Assembly (NCBI RefSeq): GCF_014656195.1
Contig: NZ_BNBY01000006.1
Location: 127,264 to 191,263 of the forward strand
Reading direction: 5' to 3'
Length of the DNA: 64,000 nucleotides
Origin: Kitasatospora xanthocidica
Lineage (GTDB): Bacteria > Actinomycetota > Actinomycetes > Streptomycetales > Streptomycetaceae
In this document: positions 1 to 8,717 of the stretch, one piece after another
How the letters are laid out: the number at the start of each line of letters is the position of its first letter
Numbering within the stretch: position 1 is the stretch's first letter
Notes under the pieces: model-generated
The model's input: the letters and a program-made list of their open reading frames with translations, nothing else
Database searches by the model: none
What the model was told of the DNA's origin: nothing
Position numbers and translations under genes: made by a program

Positions 1-5
1 CGCCG

Positions 6-56
6 CCGTACCCACTCGCGGGCCCTACCCACTCGTGGGCCGTACCCACTCGCGGC
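6..56. repeat. three tandem 17-bp repeats
   Basis: Three head-to-tail 17-bp units (6-22, 23-39, 40-56), consensus CCGTACCCACTCGCGGG, with three differences among copies. Each unit contains a small palindrome (CCCA-CTCG-TGGG in the middle copy). The array lies at the very edge of the window, about 200 bp ahead of hemL, and may continue to the left. Its role is unknown. Confidence 0.75.
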
Positions 57-201
57 GCACAGCAGTCCTCTTCCACACCCCTGCACACAACGGGAGCGCT
101 CGCGCACCCTGTGCACACAGTCTGACTGGTCCGTCCTCCGGAGCGCTCAGCGGCCCCGTCGGTACGGACTGTAGGGACAACCGTACAGACAACGGTGCCC
201 G

Positions 202-221
202 GATCATCGTTCCAGATGATC
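202..221. promoter_or_regulatory. inverted repeat in the hemL upstream region
   Basis: GATCATC (202-208) and GATGATC (215-221) form a perfect 7-bp inverted repeat with a 6-bp spacer, about 40 bp before the chosen hemL start. A second inverted pair, GTACGG (162-167) and CCGTAC (181-186), lies just upstream. Either could be an operator or a leader hairpin; no regulator can be named from sequence. Confidence 0.35.
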
Positions 222-260
222 GGGTCCGACATGCAGAGGGCAAGGACACGATTTGAGACC

Positions 261-1589
261 ATGTCTCCCGTGAGCTACCCCTACGAAGCCCCCCAGTCCC
301 AGTCGCTGTTCGATCGCGCCTCCGTGGTGACGCCCGGCGGCGTCAACTCCCCGGTGCGCGCCTTCCGCGCGGTCGGCGGCACGCCGCGCTTCATGGTGTC
401 CGGTACCGGCCCCTACCTCACCGACGCCGACGGCCGCGAGTACGTCGACCTGGTGTGCTCGTGGGGTCCGATGATCCTCGGCCACGCGCACCCCGCGGTG
501 ATCGACGCCGTCCAGCGGGCCGTCACCCTCGGCACCTCCTTCGGCACGCCCGGCCAGGGCGAGGTCGAGCTGGCCGAGGAGATCGTCGCCCGGGTCGCCC
601 CGGTCGAGCAGGTCCGCCTGGTCTCCTCCGGCACCGAGGCCACCATGTCCGCGATCCGGCTGGCCCGCGGCTTCACCGGCCGGGCGAAGGTCGTGAAGTT
701 CGCCGGCTGCTACCACGGTCACGTGGACGCCCTGCTGGCCGCCGCCGGTTCCGGCGTGGCCACCTTCGGCCTGCCGGACACCCCGGGCGTCACCGGCGCC
801 CAGGCCGGCGACACCATCGTGCTGCCGTACAACGACCTGGCCGCCGTCGAGCGGGCCTTCGCGGCCCACCCGGGCGAGATCGCCTGCGTGATCACCGAGG
901 CCTCGCCCGGCAACATGGGCGTCGTCCCACCGCTGCCCGGCTTCAACGCGGGCCTGGCCAAGGCCTGCCGGGAGAACGGCGCGCTGTTCATCTCCGACGA
1001 GGTGATGACCGGCTTCCGCGTCTCCAAGGCGGGCTGGTACGGCCTGGAGGCCGCGAACGAGGGCTGGGCCCCGGACCTGCTGACCTTCGGCAAGGTCATG
1101 GGCGGCGGCTTCCCGGCCGCGGCCTTCGGCGGCCGCGCCGACGTGATGGCCCACCTGGCCCCGGCCGGCCCGGTCTACCAGGCGGGCACCCTGTCCGGGA
1201 ACCCGATCGCCACCGCGGCCGGCCTGGCCCAGCTGCGCGGCTGCACCGACGAGGTGTACGCGAGGGTGGACGAGGTCGCCGCCGAGGTCTCCGGCCTGGT
1301 CTCCGAGGCGCTGGCCAAGGAGGGCGTGGCGCACCGGCTGCAGACGGCCGGGAACATGTTCTCGGTGTTCTTCACCGAGGCCGCCGTGACGAACTACGAC
1401 GAGGCGAAGACCCAGGAGGCGTACCGTTTCACCGCCTTCTTCCACGCGATGCTGGCCGAGGGCGTCTACCTGCCGCCGTCCGCCTTCGAGTCCTGGTTCG
1501 TCTCGGCGTCCCACGACGAGCGGGCGATCGAGCGGATCGCCGCCGCCCTGCCCGCCGCCGCGCGCGCCGCTGCCGCCGCCACGGCCTAG
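261..1589 (+). CDS. hemL: glutamate-1-semialdehyde 2,1-aminomutase
   Basis: PLP enzyme of the C5 heme pathway, converting glutamate-1-semialdehyde to 5-aminolevulinate in the cytoplasm. The 442-residue product has the family's usual length. It starts with the conserved SQSLFDRA...[12 protein letters not shown] segment, carries [14 protein letters not shown] in the PLP-binding half, and has the Schiff-base lysine K278 in [12 protein letters not shown] chose ATG 261 because homology begins right after it; the reading frame stays open to a GTG at 195, but those extra 22 residues do not look like the family. A histidine phosphatase gene follows 30 bp downstream, so the two are probably co-transcribed. 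The inverted repeats upstream may control it. Confidence 0.97.
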   Translation: MSPVSYPYEAPQSQSLFDRASVVTPGGVNSPVRAFRAVGGTPRFMVSGTGPYLTDADGREYVDLVCSWGPMILGHAHPAVIDAVQRAVTLGTSFGTPGQGEVELAEEIVARVAPVEQVRLVSSGTEATMSAIRLARGFTGRAKVVKFAGCYHGHVDALLAAAGSGVATFGLPDTPGVTGAQAGDTIVLPYNDLAAVERAFAAHPGEIACVITEASPGNMGVVPPLPGFNAGLAKACRENGALFISDEVMTGFRVSKAGWYGLEAANEGWAPDLLTFGKVMGGGFPAAAFGGRADVMAHLAPAGPVYQAGTLSGNPIATAAGLAQLRGCTDEVYARVDEVAAEVSGLVSEALAKEGVAHRLQTAGNMFSVFFTEAAVTNYDEAKTQEAYRFTAFFHAMLAEGVYLPPSAFESWFVSASHDERAIERIAAALPAAARAAAAATA

Positions 1590-1619
1590 TCCACCCCGAG
1601 TCCCAGGAGCAGTCGAGAA

Positions 1620-2303
1620 GTGAGCGCCAAAGAGATCACCGTCGTCCACGTGATGCGGCACGGCGAGGTGCACAACCCGGAGGGCGTCCTGTACGGGCGG
1701 CTGCCGGACTACCACCTGTCCGAGCTGGGCCGGCGGATGGCCGACCGGGTGGCCGAGGACCTGGCCGGCCGGGACATCACCCACGTGGTGGCCTCGCCGC
1801 TGGAGCGGGCCCAGGAGACCGCCGAGCCGATCGCCAAGGCGCACGGCCTGGACGTCGCGGCGGACGAGCGGCTGATCGAGGCGGAGAACGTCTTCGAGGG
1901 CAAGACCTTCGGGGTCGGCGACGGTTCGCTGCGCAACCCGGGGTACTGGAAGTACCTCACCAACCCGTTCAAGCCCTCCTGGGGCGAGCCGTACCTCGAC
2001 CAGGTGGTGCGGATGATGGGCGCGCTCGGCGCGGCCCGGGACGCGGCGCGCGGGCACGAGGCGGTCTGTGTCAGCCACCAGCTGCCGATCTGGATCCTGC
2101 GGTCCTTCGTCGAGCGCCGCCGGCTGTGGCACGACCCGCGCAACCGGCAGTGCTCGCTGGCCTCGCTGACCAGCTTCACCTTCGAGGGCGACCGGATCGT
2201 CTCGGTCGGCTACCGCGAGCCGGCCCGCGACCTGCTGCCCGCGCACCTGGTGGGCAAGGGCCGCAAGGGCGACAAGCCGGTGGGCAAGAGCTTCGGCGCG
2301 TAG
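1620..2303 (+). CDS. histidine phosphatase (phosphoglycerate mutase-like) family protein
   Basis: A 227-residue cytoplasmic protein of the histidine phosphatase superfamily. The catalytic RHGE motif is near residues 13-16 (VMRHGEVHNPEG); the second conserved arginine is in ASPLERAQETA, and the second histidine is in VCVSHQLPIW. The substrate cannot be told from sequence; 'phosphoglycerate mutase' is a family name, not a demonstrated activity. The start is GTG 1620. The gene lies 30 bp after hemL and 165 bp before the cytochrome c maturation genes, separated from those by a strong hairpin, so it probably belongs to the hemL transcript. Confidence 0.88.
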   Translation: MSAKEITVVHVMRHGEVHNPEGVLYGRLPDYHLSELGRRMADRVAEDLAGRDITHVVASPLERAQETAEPIAKAHGLDVAADERLIEAENVFEGKTFGVGDGSLRNPGYWKYLTNPFKPSWGEPYLDQVVRMMGALGAARDAARGHEAVCVSHQLPIWILRSFVERRRLWHDPRNRQCSLASLTSFTFEGDRIVSVGYREPARDLLPAHLVGKGRKGDKPVGKSFGA

Positions 2304-2350
2304 GGCCTGTCGCTGGTCCGCCGCACGGCCCGTAAGCGGTGCGTAAGTAT

Positions 2351-2390
2351 GACTTCGGGTCACCTGGCGAGCGCCGGGTGACCCGAAGTC
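2351..2390 (+). terminator. 14-bp perfect hairpin after the phosphatase gene
   Basis: GACTTCGGGTCACC (2351-2364) is perfectly complementary to 2377-2390, and the 12-nt loop contains a further GGC/GCC pair. No U-tract follows, which is usual for streptomycete terminators. It separates the hemL-phosphatase pair from the cytochrome c maturation genes. Confidence 0.7.
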
Positions 2391-2468
2391 GTAGCAGGTC
2401 AGCGGGGGTGCGACGCGCAAGGCAGGACCCCCCCGAACCTGCCCGGAACTCCATGCGAAACTTTTCAC

Positions 2469-3086
2469 ATGTCTGCCATGACGCGCCCCCGTCCCCGTGT
2501 CGCCGCAGCCGCCGTCGCCACCGCCGCGGCCGCCGCGCTCGCCCTCACCGGCTGCTCCTCCTCGGGTTCGTCCGCCGGCGGCGAGGGCCAGGTCGGCTTC
2601 GTCACGGTCAAGGGCACCAACCTGTCGACGGCGGACGCCGGGAAGCGCGGGGACGCGCCGGACATCTCCGGGGAGACCCTGGAGGGGAGCCAGACCAAGC
2701 TCTCCGACTACCGGGGCAAGGTCGTCGTGCTGAACGTCTGGGGCTCCTGGTGCGGCCCGTGCCGGGCCGAGGCGAAGAGCCTGCAGGCCGTCGCGGACAA
2801 GTACAAGGACCAGGGCGTCCAGTTCCTCGGCGTCAACACCCGGGACACCGAGAAGGGCAACGCCGTCCGCTTCGAGCAGGAGCAGGGCGTCAACTACCCG
2901 AGCATCTTCGACCCGGCCGGCACCCAGCTGCTCAAGTTCCCCAAGGGCAGCCTCAACCCCCAGTCGATCCCGACCACCCTGATCGTCGACCGCGACGGCA
3001 AGCTGGCCGCCCGCGCCGTCGGCGGCACCACGCAGGACGCGCTGGAGTCGATCCTGCAGCCGGTGGTCGCGGAGCAGAAGCAGTGA
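2469..3086 (+). CDS. TlpA/ResA-like thiol-disulfide lipoprotein (cytochrome c maturation)
   Basis: A 205-residue exported thioredoxin-fold protein. A positively charged start and hydrophobic alanine-rich stretch end in the lipobox LTGC (about residue 28), followed by a Ser/Gly-rich linker, so it is probably anchored to the outer face of the membrane. The thioredoxin motif WCGPC (C95, C98) and the cis-proline region (QSIPTTLIVD) are present. In System II cytochrome c biogenesis such proteins keep the apocytochrome CXXCH thiols reduced. Its stop overlaps the GTG start of ccdA (GTGA), and resB and ccsB follow, which supports this role. A second ATG at 2478 would remove only three residues. Confidence 0.92.
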   Translation: MSAMTRPRPRVAAAAVATAAAAALALTGCSSSGSSAGGEGQVGFVTVKGTNLSTADAGKRGDAPDISGETLEGSQTKLSDYRGKVVVLNVWGSWCGPCRAEAKSLQAVADKYKDQGVQFLGVNTRDTEKGNAVRFEQEQGVNYPSIFDPAGTQLLKFPKGSLNPQSIPTTLIVDRDGKLAARAVGGTTQDALESILQPVVAEQKQ

Positions 3087-3856
3087 GCCTGCCGCAGCAG
3101 CTCGCCGACAACACCGGCACCCTCCAGAGCGGAGCGCTGCTGGTGGCCGCGCCGATCGCGGTGGCCGCCGGCCTGGTGTCGTTCTTCTCCCCCTGCGTGC
3201 TGCCGCTCGTCCCCGGCTACCTGTCGTACGTCACCGGCTTCTCCGCCGCCGACCTCGCGGACGCGCGCGGCGCGCGGCGCGGCCGGATGCTGCTCGGGGC
3301 GACGCTGTTCATCCTCGGCTTCACCGCCGTGTTCGTCTCGGGCGGGGCGCTGTTCGGCCAGTTCGGCGACACCCTCCAGGAGCACAAGCGGGTCATCTCG
3401 ATGGTGCTCGGGTCGGTGACGATCGTGATGGGCCTCGCCTTCATGGGTCTCGTCCCCGGCCTGAGCATGCGTGAGGTGCGCTCCCACCGCCGGCCGGCGG
3501 TCGGCCTGCTCGGTGCCCCGCTGCTCGGCGTGGTCTTCGGCGTCGGCTGGACGCCGTGCATCGGCCCGACCCTGGCGACCGTCCAGAACCTGGCCCTGAA
3601 CCAGGCCGACGCCGAGCGCGGCGCGCTGCTGATGACGTTCTACTGCCTCGGCCTCGGCGTACCGTTCATCGTGGCCGCGGTGGCCTTCCGTCGGGCGCTG
3701 GGCGCCTTCGGCTGGGTCAAGCGGCACTACCCGCTGGTGATGCGGATCGGCGGCGGCATGCTCGTCGCGGTCGGCCTGCTGCTCGTCACCGGGATCTGGG
3801 ACTCCATGATGAGCCAGCTGCAGTCCTGGACCGCCGACTTCCAGATCGGAATCTGA
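3083..3856 (+). CDS. ccdA: cytochrome c biogenesis protein CcdA
   Basis: A 257-residue multi-spanning membrane protein of the CcdA/DsbD-transmembrane family. It passes electrons from cytoplasmic thioredoxin to the extracytoplasmic thioredoxin-like protein encoded just upstream. The two intramembrane cysteines lie in FFSPCVLPLVPGYLSY and GWTPCIGPT, the expected paired positions. About six hydrophobic segments are visible. GTG 3083 overlaps the previous stop by 4 bp, implying translational coupling; an upstream open extension in this frame is only the shadow of the neighbouring gene. Confidence 0.95.
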   Translation: MSLPQQLADNTGTLQSGALLVAAPIAVAAGLVSFFSPCVLPLVPGYLSYVTGFSAADLADARGARRGRMLLGATLFILGFTAVFVSGGALFGQFGDTLQEHKRVISMVLGSVTIVMGLAFMGLVPGLSMREVRSHRRPAVGLLGAPLLGVVFGVGWTPCIGPTLATVQNLALNQADAERGALLMTFYCLGLGVPFIVAAVAFRRALGAFGWVKRHYPLVMRIGGGMLVAVGLLLVTGIWDSMMSQLQSWTADFQIGI

Positions 3857-3859
3857 CCC

Positions 3860-5656
3860 GTGAGCAACACCACGACCGAGACCGAGCAGCCCCCGGCGCC
3901 GGACGACACCGCCGCCGAGCGGCTCAGCACCGCGCCGGTCGAGTCCGACGGGCCGACCGGCATAGGGGTGCTCGGCTGGGCGCGCTGGATGTGGCGTCAG
4001 CTGACCTCGATGCGGGTCGCGCTGGTCCTGCTCTTCCTGCTCTCGCTGGCCGCCATCCCCGGCTCGCTGATCCCGCAGTACCAGAACGGCCAAGGGCAGC
4101 TGAAGGTCGAGGCCTGGAAGGCGCAGCACGGCACCGTCGCGCCGGTCTACGAGAAGCTCCAGCTGTTCGACGTCTACAGCTCGGTCTGGTTCTCCGCGAT
4201 CTACATCCTGCTGTTCCTCTCGCTGGCCGGCTGCATCGTCCCGCGCACCTGGCAGTTCGTCGGCGTGCTGCGCGCCCAGCCGCCGGCCGCGCCGCGCAAC
4301 CTGACCCGGATGCCGGTGCACGCCGCCTGGCGCACCGCGGCGGACCCCGACGCGGTGAACGCCGCCGCCCACCGGCTGCTGCGCAAGCGCGGCTTCCGCG
4401 CGAACCTGTCCGGCGGCGCGGTGGCCGCCGAGAAGGGCTACCTGCGCGAGGTCGGCAACCTGCTCTTCCACCTGTCGCTGTTCGCGCTGCTCGGCGGTTT
4501 CGCCTGGGCCAGCCTGGCCTCGGGCACCGGCGGCAAGCTGATGGTCGAGGGCGAGGCCTACTCCAACACCATCACCCAGCTCGACGACTTCAACGGCACC
4601 CGGTTCTACGGCAACCAGGACCTCGACCCGTTCTACCTGAAGCTGGACACCTTCACCGCGAAGTTCCAGTCCAGCGGCTCCCAGATCGGCGCCGCCCGGC
4701 AGTTCACCGCGAACGTCGAGTACGCGGCCGGCAGTGACACGTCGAAGCTGAAGAAGTCCACGATCGAGGTCAACCACCCGCTGGAGATCGGCGGCAGCAA
4801 GGTCTACCTGATCGGCCACGGCTTCGCCCCGGTGGTCACCGTCCGCAACGCCAAGGGCGACGTCGTCTACAGCGGCGCCACGCCGTTCCTGCCGCAGGAC
4901 GGCAATCAGACCTCCACCGGTGTCGTGAAGGTCTCCGACTACGGCCAGAAGGACGGCCAGCGGACCCAGCTCGGCTTCAGCGGCTTCTTCCTGCCGACCG
5001 CGCCGGTCAGCTTCGAGGGCACCGGTCCGGTCTCGCTGTTCCCGGACGACGCGGCGCCGGAGCTGGTGCTGAACGCCTACGCGGGCGACCTGGGCACCGA
5101 CTCCGGGCTCCCGCAGAACATCTACCAGCTCAACCTGCGGAAGATGACCCAGCTGACCCAGGACGGCCAGCCCGCCAAGGTCCGGCTCAAGCCCGGCCAG
5201 GCCTGGGAGCTCCCGGACGGCTACGGCAGCGTCACCTTCGAGGGCTACAAGCGCTGGGCCAGCTTCGACGTCTCGCACCGCCCGGGCAACGTGATCGCCC
5301 TGACCGGCGGCGTGCTGGCGATCCTCGGCCTGATCGGCTCGCTGTTCATCCAGCGCCGCCGGATCTGGGTGCGGGCGGTCGCCCTCCCGGGCGGCGGCAC
5401 CCAGGTGGAGCTGGCCGGGCTGGGCCGCAGCGAGTCGGCGAAGATCGCCGAGGAGCTGGCCGAACTCGCGGTGGACCTCCAGGACGACGCGCCCGCCTCC
5501 GAGGAGGAGGACGCCCCCGGTTCAGCCGAGGACGACGTGCCTTCCGCCGAGGAGGACACCCCCGCCGCCGCGGCGGAGGACACCGCGGCACCCGACGACT
5601 CCGAGGCCGAGGCCTCAGCCCCCGCAGTCCCTGCCGACCAGAACTCCAAGGAGTAG
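3860..5656 (+). CDS. resB: cytochrome c biogenesis protein ResB
   Basis: A 598-residue membrane protein of the ResB/Ccs1 family, the partner of CcsB in the System II heme transporter and cytochrome c synthetase. It has three N-terminal membrane segments (around residues 50-75, 110-130 and 195-220), a long extracytoplasmic domain, then a last membrane segment near residue 480 followed by a cytoplasmic tail. The final ~90 residues are Glu/Asp/Ala-rich (EEEDAPGSAEDD and similar), a low-complexity addition. GTG 3860 lies 3 bp after ccdA. ccsB follows after another 3 bp, so the four genes form one operon. Confidence 0.94.
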   Translation: MSNTTTETEQPPAPDDTAAERLSTAPVESDGPTGIGVLGWARWMWRQLTSMRVALVLLFLLSLAAIPGSLIPQYQNGQGQLKVEAWKAQHGTVAPVYEKLQLFDVYSSVWFSAIYILLFLSLAGCIVPRTWQFVGVLRAQPPAAPRNLTRMPVHAAWRTAADPDAVNAAAHRLLRKRGFRANLSGGAVAAEKGYLREVGNLLFHLSLFALLGGFAWASLASGTGGKLMVEGEAYSNTITQLDDFNGTRFYGNQDLDPFYLKLDTFTAKFQSSGSQIGAARQFTANVEYAAGSDTSKLKKSTIEVNHPLEIGGSKVYLIGHGFAPVVTVRNAKGDVVYSGATPFLPQDGNQTSTGVVKVSDYGQKDGQRTQLGFSGFFLPTAPVSFEGTGPVSLFPDDAAPELVLNAYAGDLGTDSGLPQNIYQLNLRKMTQLTQDGQPAKVRLKPGQAWELPDGYGSVTFEGYKRWASFDVSHRPGNVIALTGGVLAILGLIGSLFIQRRRIWVRAVALPGGGTQVELAGLGRSESAKIAEELAELAVDLQDDAPASEEEDAPGSAEDDVPSAEEDTPAAAAEDTAAPDDSEAEASAPAVPADQNSKE

Positions 5657-5659
5657 ACG

Positions 5660-6790
5660 GTGCAACTCGCCTCGGCGGTCGACCCACAGCTGGCCGACCT
5701 CTCCAACAAGCTGATCTATTCGGCGATGGTGGTCTACACGCTCGCCATGTTCGCCCACATGATCGAGTGGACCTTCGGCAGCAAGGGCGCCGTCGCCGTC
5801 CGCTCGAAGGAACAGTCGGGCAGCCTGGGCGAGGCCGTCGCCGCGGCCGGGAAGAAGGCCGCGAAGAAGGTCACGGTCACCGTGGCCGCGGCCGGCGGCG
5901 GCACCACCACGCTCACCCGCACCGCGGTCGCGGGCGAGGGCGCGACGGTGGTCACCAGCGGGCGCGGCGCCGAGGAGGAGGACGGCCCGGGCGCGGCCGG
6001 CACCAGCGAGAAGGCCGACCTGGCCGGGCGGATCGCGGTCTCCCTCACCGTGCTGGCGCTGATGCTGCACGGCGGCGGCATCATCACCCGCGGCCTGTCG
6101 GTGTCCCGCTGGCCGTGGGGCAACATGTACGAGTTCTCCTGCGCCTTCGCCTTCGCGATGGCGGCCGCGTACCTGGTGCTGCTGGCCGCGCGGAAGAAGG
6201 TCCGCTGGCTCGGCCTGCCGGTCGTCCTGGCGGTGCTGCTGACCCTGGGCATCGCCACCACGGTGCTGTACACCGACTCCGACCAGCTCGTCCCGGCGCT
6301 GCACTCGCCGTGGCTGGCGATCCACGTCTCCACCGCGATCTTCTGCGGCGGCGCGTTCTACGCCGCGTTCATCGCCACGCTGCTGTACCTGGGCAAGGAC
6401 TCCTTCGAGAAGCGGGCCGCGGCCGGCCTGGCCACCGGATCGCTGGGCACCCCGGCGTCGGTCTGGCAGCGCCTGCCCGCCGCGTCGACCTTCGACAAGC
6501 TGTCGTACCGGATCAACGCGCTGGTCTTCCCGCTGTGGACGTTCACCATCATCGCGGGCGCGATCTGGGCCGAGGCGGCCTGGGGCAAGTACTGGGAGTG
6601 GGACCCGAAGGAGACCTGGTCGTTCATCACCTGGGTCGCCTACGCCTGCTACCTGCACGCCCGCGCGACGGCCGGCTGGAGGGGCCGCAAGGCCGCCTAC
6701 CTGGCGCTGGCGGCCTTCGCCTGCTGGCTCTTCAACTACTACGGCGTGAACATCTTCGTCACCGGCAAGCACTCGTACGCGGGGATCTGA
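5660..6790 (+). CDS. ccsB: c-type cytochrome biogenesis protein CcsB
   Basis: A 376-residue polytopic protein of the CcmC/CcsA heme-handling family. It carries the tryptophan-rich WWD signature as WGKYWEWDPKETWSFITW near residues 310-328 and flanking conserved histidines, the region that presents heme outside the membrane for attachment to CXXCH of apocytochromes. The first membrane segment (residues ~15-35) is followed by an alanine- and lysine-rich cytoplasmic loop of about 80 residues, a lineage-typical insertion. GTG 5660 follows resB by 3 bp. It is the last gene of the operon, and a long-stem inverted repeat follows. Confidence 0.95.
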   Translation: MQLASAVDPQLADLSNKLIYSAMVVYTLAMFAHMIEWTFGSKGAVAVRSKEQSGSLGEAVAAAGKKAAKKVTVTVAAAGGGTTTLTRTAVAGEGATVVTSGRGAEEEDGPGAAGTSEKADLAGRIAVSLTVLALMLHGGGIITRGLSVSRWPWGNMYEFSCAFAFAMAAAYLVLLAARKKVRWLGLPVVLAVLLTLGIATTVLYTDSDQLVPALHSPWLAIHVSTAIFCGGAFYAAFIATLLYLGKDSFEKRAAAGLATGSLGTPASVWQRLPAASTFDKLSYRINALVFPLWTFTIIAGAIWAEAAWGKYWEWDPKETWSFITWVAYACYLHARATAGWRGRKAAYLALAAFACWLFNYYGVNIFVTGKHSYAGI

Positions 6791-6842
6791 CCGGGGCGCG
6801 ACCACCCACCGGCCCGGCATTCCACAGGGGGTAGCCGGGCCC

Positions 6843-6904
6843 GGGCTTGTCTCCCGAGTTTTGTCGGATCAGGCGGGCCCGGCAAGGACCCGGGAGACGA
6901 GCCC
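6843..6904 (+). terminator. 14-bp stem after ccsB
   Basis: GGGCTTGTCTCCCG (6843-6856) pairs with 6891-6904 over 14 positions, one of them a G-U pair. The loop is long (34 nt). It lies between the cytochrome c operon and the next gene, so a terminator is the simplest reading. Confidence 0.5.
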
Positions 6905-6978
6905 TGGGTGTGACAGGGGTAGTTCGTGCCGGCCGCGTCCGCGCCGGTACGGGGAGGAACTGAGGAGGAAATCGCGCA

Positions 6979-7386
6979 ATGGAGTGCGACGAGGTCATGC
7001 TGACCGTCCGAATCACCGCCGGAGAGCAGCTGCTGCTGCGCCGGCTCGCCCAGGGACACCGGAGCGACGTGTCCGAGGTGGTGGCGGACGCCCTGCTGGA
7101 CATCATCCCCACGCTCAGCGCGCCGGGGGACGCCTACCGGCTGCTGGGCGCGCTCGCGATGCCGGCGCCGTGCGCCCTGACGGTCTGGCTGCCGACCCCG
7201 CTGGCGGACCTGCTGGTGCCCGGCGCGGCCCGGATCGCGCAGATCACCGACGTCCGGATCGAGTCGGCCAGCGCCGCCCTGGGTGCGGCGCTGCGGCTCT
7301 GGCTGGCGCAGGACCCGGTCAGGCTGGCGGCCAACCTCAGCGTGATGCACGCCGGGCGGCCGTCGTCGGCGCTGGTGGCCGCCTGA
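6979..7386 (+). CDS. small protein with possible tandem ribbon-helix-helix folds, next to the butyrolactone genes
   Basis: I do not recognise this 135-residue protein. A good Shine-Dalgarno (GAGGAGGA at ~6962-6969) supports ATG 6979. The first third (MLTVRITAGEQLLLRRLAQ, then DVSEVVADAL) resembles a ribbon-helix-helix DNA-binding pattern: a beta strand, a helix, then a helix with SEVV. The second half shows a similar strand-helix-helix order (ALTVWLP ... ALGAALRLWL), so it may be a degenerate duplication. It converges on the afsA-type gene with 18 bp between stops. A regulatory role is inference from this pattern and from position only. Confidence 0.7.
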   Translation: MECDEVMLTVRITAGEQLLLRRLAQGHRSDVSEVVADALLDIIPTLSAPGDAYRLLGALAMPAPCALTVWLPTPLADLLVPGAARIAQITDVRIESASAALGAALRLWLAQDPVRLAANLSVMHAGRPSSALVAA

Positions 7387-7404
7387 CGGCCCCCGGGGCG
7401 GGGT

Positions 7405-8496
7405 TCAGCTCGCCAGCGGCAGCCGGGTGCTGCCGAGGCCCGGCGCGGTGGGGCGGCCGTCGAGGGCGTCCCGCCGGGCCGGCGGCACCGTGGGGCCCTC
7501 GGCGGGCCCGTCCAGCGGCCCGTCCAGGGGCTCGGTGAGCAGCCGGCACTCGGCCGCCGTCCGCCCGTCCTGGACCAGCTGGACCCGTACGGGCAGCCGG
7601 CGGCCGTCCGCGGCCGGTTCGGGGACGGCCCGGACGAAGCAGGGGCGGTCCAGCTCTATGTAGTGGTCGAAGGAGGTCACCAGCTCGACCGGGACCACCG
7701 GTTCGGGGTGGCGCAGCCGTTGGGCGGCCTGCCGGGCGGCCTCCAGCACCAGCATCCCTGGCACGTGGTCCAGCTGGTGGTCGAACAGCACCGGGTGCGC
7801 GGCGTCGGCGCGCAGCAGCCAGGTGTCCGGCCGCAGGGTCGGGCTGAGCACCACGTCGGCGGGCTGGGCGCGGCCGACGAGTTCGGGCGCGGTGGGGGCC
7901 GGCGGCCGGGGCGGGGCGACGGCGTGCCGCGCGGGGCCGCGGAGCCGGGCGTACGAGGCGGGGCACAGGACGCGCAGCTGGCCCGAGCCGTGGCCGACCG
8001 GCCGGCCGTCCCGGGTGATCTCCGCGCGGATCCGCAGCGAGACCAGCCGGCCGTGCCGCATCCGGACGTCCTCGCAGCCGACGGCGAGCATCAGCGAGGC
8101 CGGGCCCGCGGCGACGGCCAGTCCGGGCAGGCCGGGCCCGTCGAGCGCGTAGGAGAGGTCCTCCATCACGAAGTGGTGGCCGCGCGGCACCCCGAACCCG
8201 GCGTGGCCGATCAGCAGCCCGGCCTGCCGGACGGTCTCGGCCATCAGCACCGGGTCGTGGTAGCGGTCGCCGGGCAGCCGGTAGAAGCCGTGCAGCCGGG
8301 GCCACTGGGCGCCGAGCAGGAAGTCGTACGGGCCGGTGGCCTGCCAGCCGGTGAGGAAGACCTCGGAGACCGAGGCGCGGTGCACCAGGTGCCGGGAGAC
8401 GGTCCGGTCGTGGAAGTCGTAGCCGGAACCGGGGCCCTGGCCGGTTCCGGGGCGGGCGTACGCGCCGTGCGGGTCCGGCTCTACGATCGATGGCAT
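7405..8496 (-). CDS. AfsA/ScbA-family gamma-butyrolactone biosynthesis protein
   Basis: A 363-residue protein of the AfsA family, enzymes that condense a beta-ketoacyl-ACP with dihydroxyacetone phosphate on the way to gamma-butyrolactone signals. Family marks include VHRASVSEVFLTGW near the N-terminus and two hot-dog-like halves, the second starting around VVLSPTLRPDTWLLRADAAHPVLFDH. I chose the ATG at 8496; an open extension to 8604 would run through the candidate receptor box at 8552-8577. The nearest receptor gene is divergent, with 348 bp between starts, the typical scbA/scbR layout. No butenolide-phosphate reductase gene is visible nearby. Transcription is probably repressed by one of the flanking receptors. 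Confidence 0.9.
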   Translation of the reverse strand: MPSIVEPDPHGAYARPGTGQGPGSGYDFHDRTVSRHLVHRASVSEVFLTGWQATGPYDFLLGAQWPRLHGFYRLPGDRYHDPVLMAETVRQAGLLIGHAGFGVPRGHHFVMEDLSYALDGPGLPGLAVAAGPASLMLAVGCEDVRMRHGRLVSLRIRAEITRDGRPVGHGSGQLRVLCPASYARLRGPARHAVAPPRPPAPTAPELVGRAQPADVVLSPTLRPDTWLLRADAAHPVLFDHQLDHVPGMLVLEAARQAAQRLRHPEPVVPVELVTSFDHYIELDRPCFVRAVPEPAADGRRLPVRVQLVQDGRTAAECRLLTEPLDGPLDGPAEGPTVPPARRDALDGRPTAPGLGSTRLPLAS

Positions 8497-8551
8497 GACT
8501 GGCCCCCGCTCCCAGGGTGTCGGTCGAGCGGCCGCCATGGACGCCCGAGCA

Positions 8552-8577
8552 AAACATACATACCACCCGGTTTGTGT
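8552..8577. promoter_or_regulatory. candidate autoregulatory element (butyrolactone receptor box), afsA side
   Basis: The AT-richer palindrome ACATACATACCACCCGGTTT lies 56-81 bp before the afsA-type start. The arms (CATACATACC and GGTTTGTG) match the pattern of receptor boxes described for the ScbR/BarA/ArpA families. On the minus strand it covers the -10 region (TATGTATG), so receptor binding would block the synthase promoter. Confidence 0.7.
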
Positions 8578-8717
8578 TCGGCGACTGGGGTGCCCCGGTC
8601 GCACAGCCCGGCGCGTTCACGCTACCCGCCCCGTGGGCTGGGGCAATGCCCTACGGGGTACCGCAGACCTTGGGCGGGGGGTGGTCCCCGCTGGACGGCG
8701 GGGGCGAAGCAGGCGCT

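Noticed and set aside
195..260. N-terminal extension of hemL from GTG 195
   Set aside because: The extra residues are not part of the family and run through an inverted repeat; ATG 261 gives the normal protein.
204..2468. Long open reading frame on the minus strand opposite hemL and the phosphatase gene (754 codons)
   Set aside because: It is the antisense shadow of two well-conserved genes; composition is Arg/Gly/Val/Pro-rich with no family pattern, as expected in very GC-rich DNA.
2894..5278. Minus-strand open frame of 794 codons opposite ccdA and resB
   Set aside because: Antisense shadow of the cytochrome c operon; no Shine-Dalgarno or domain.
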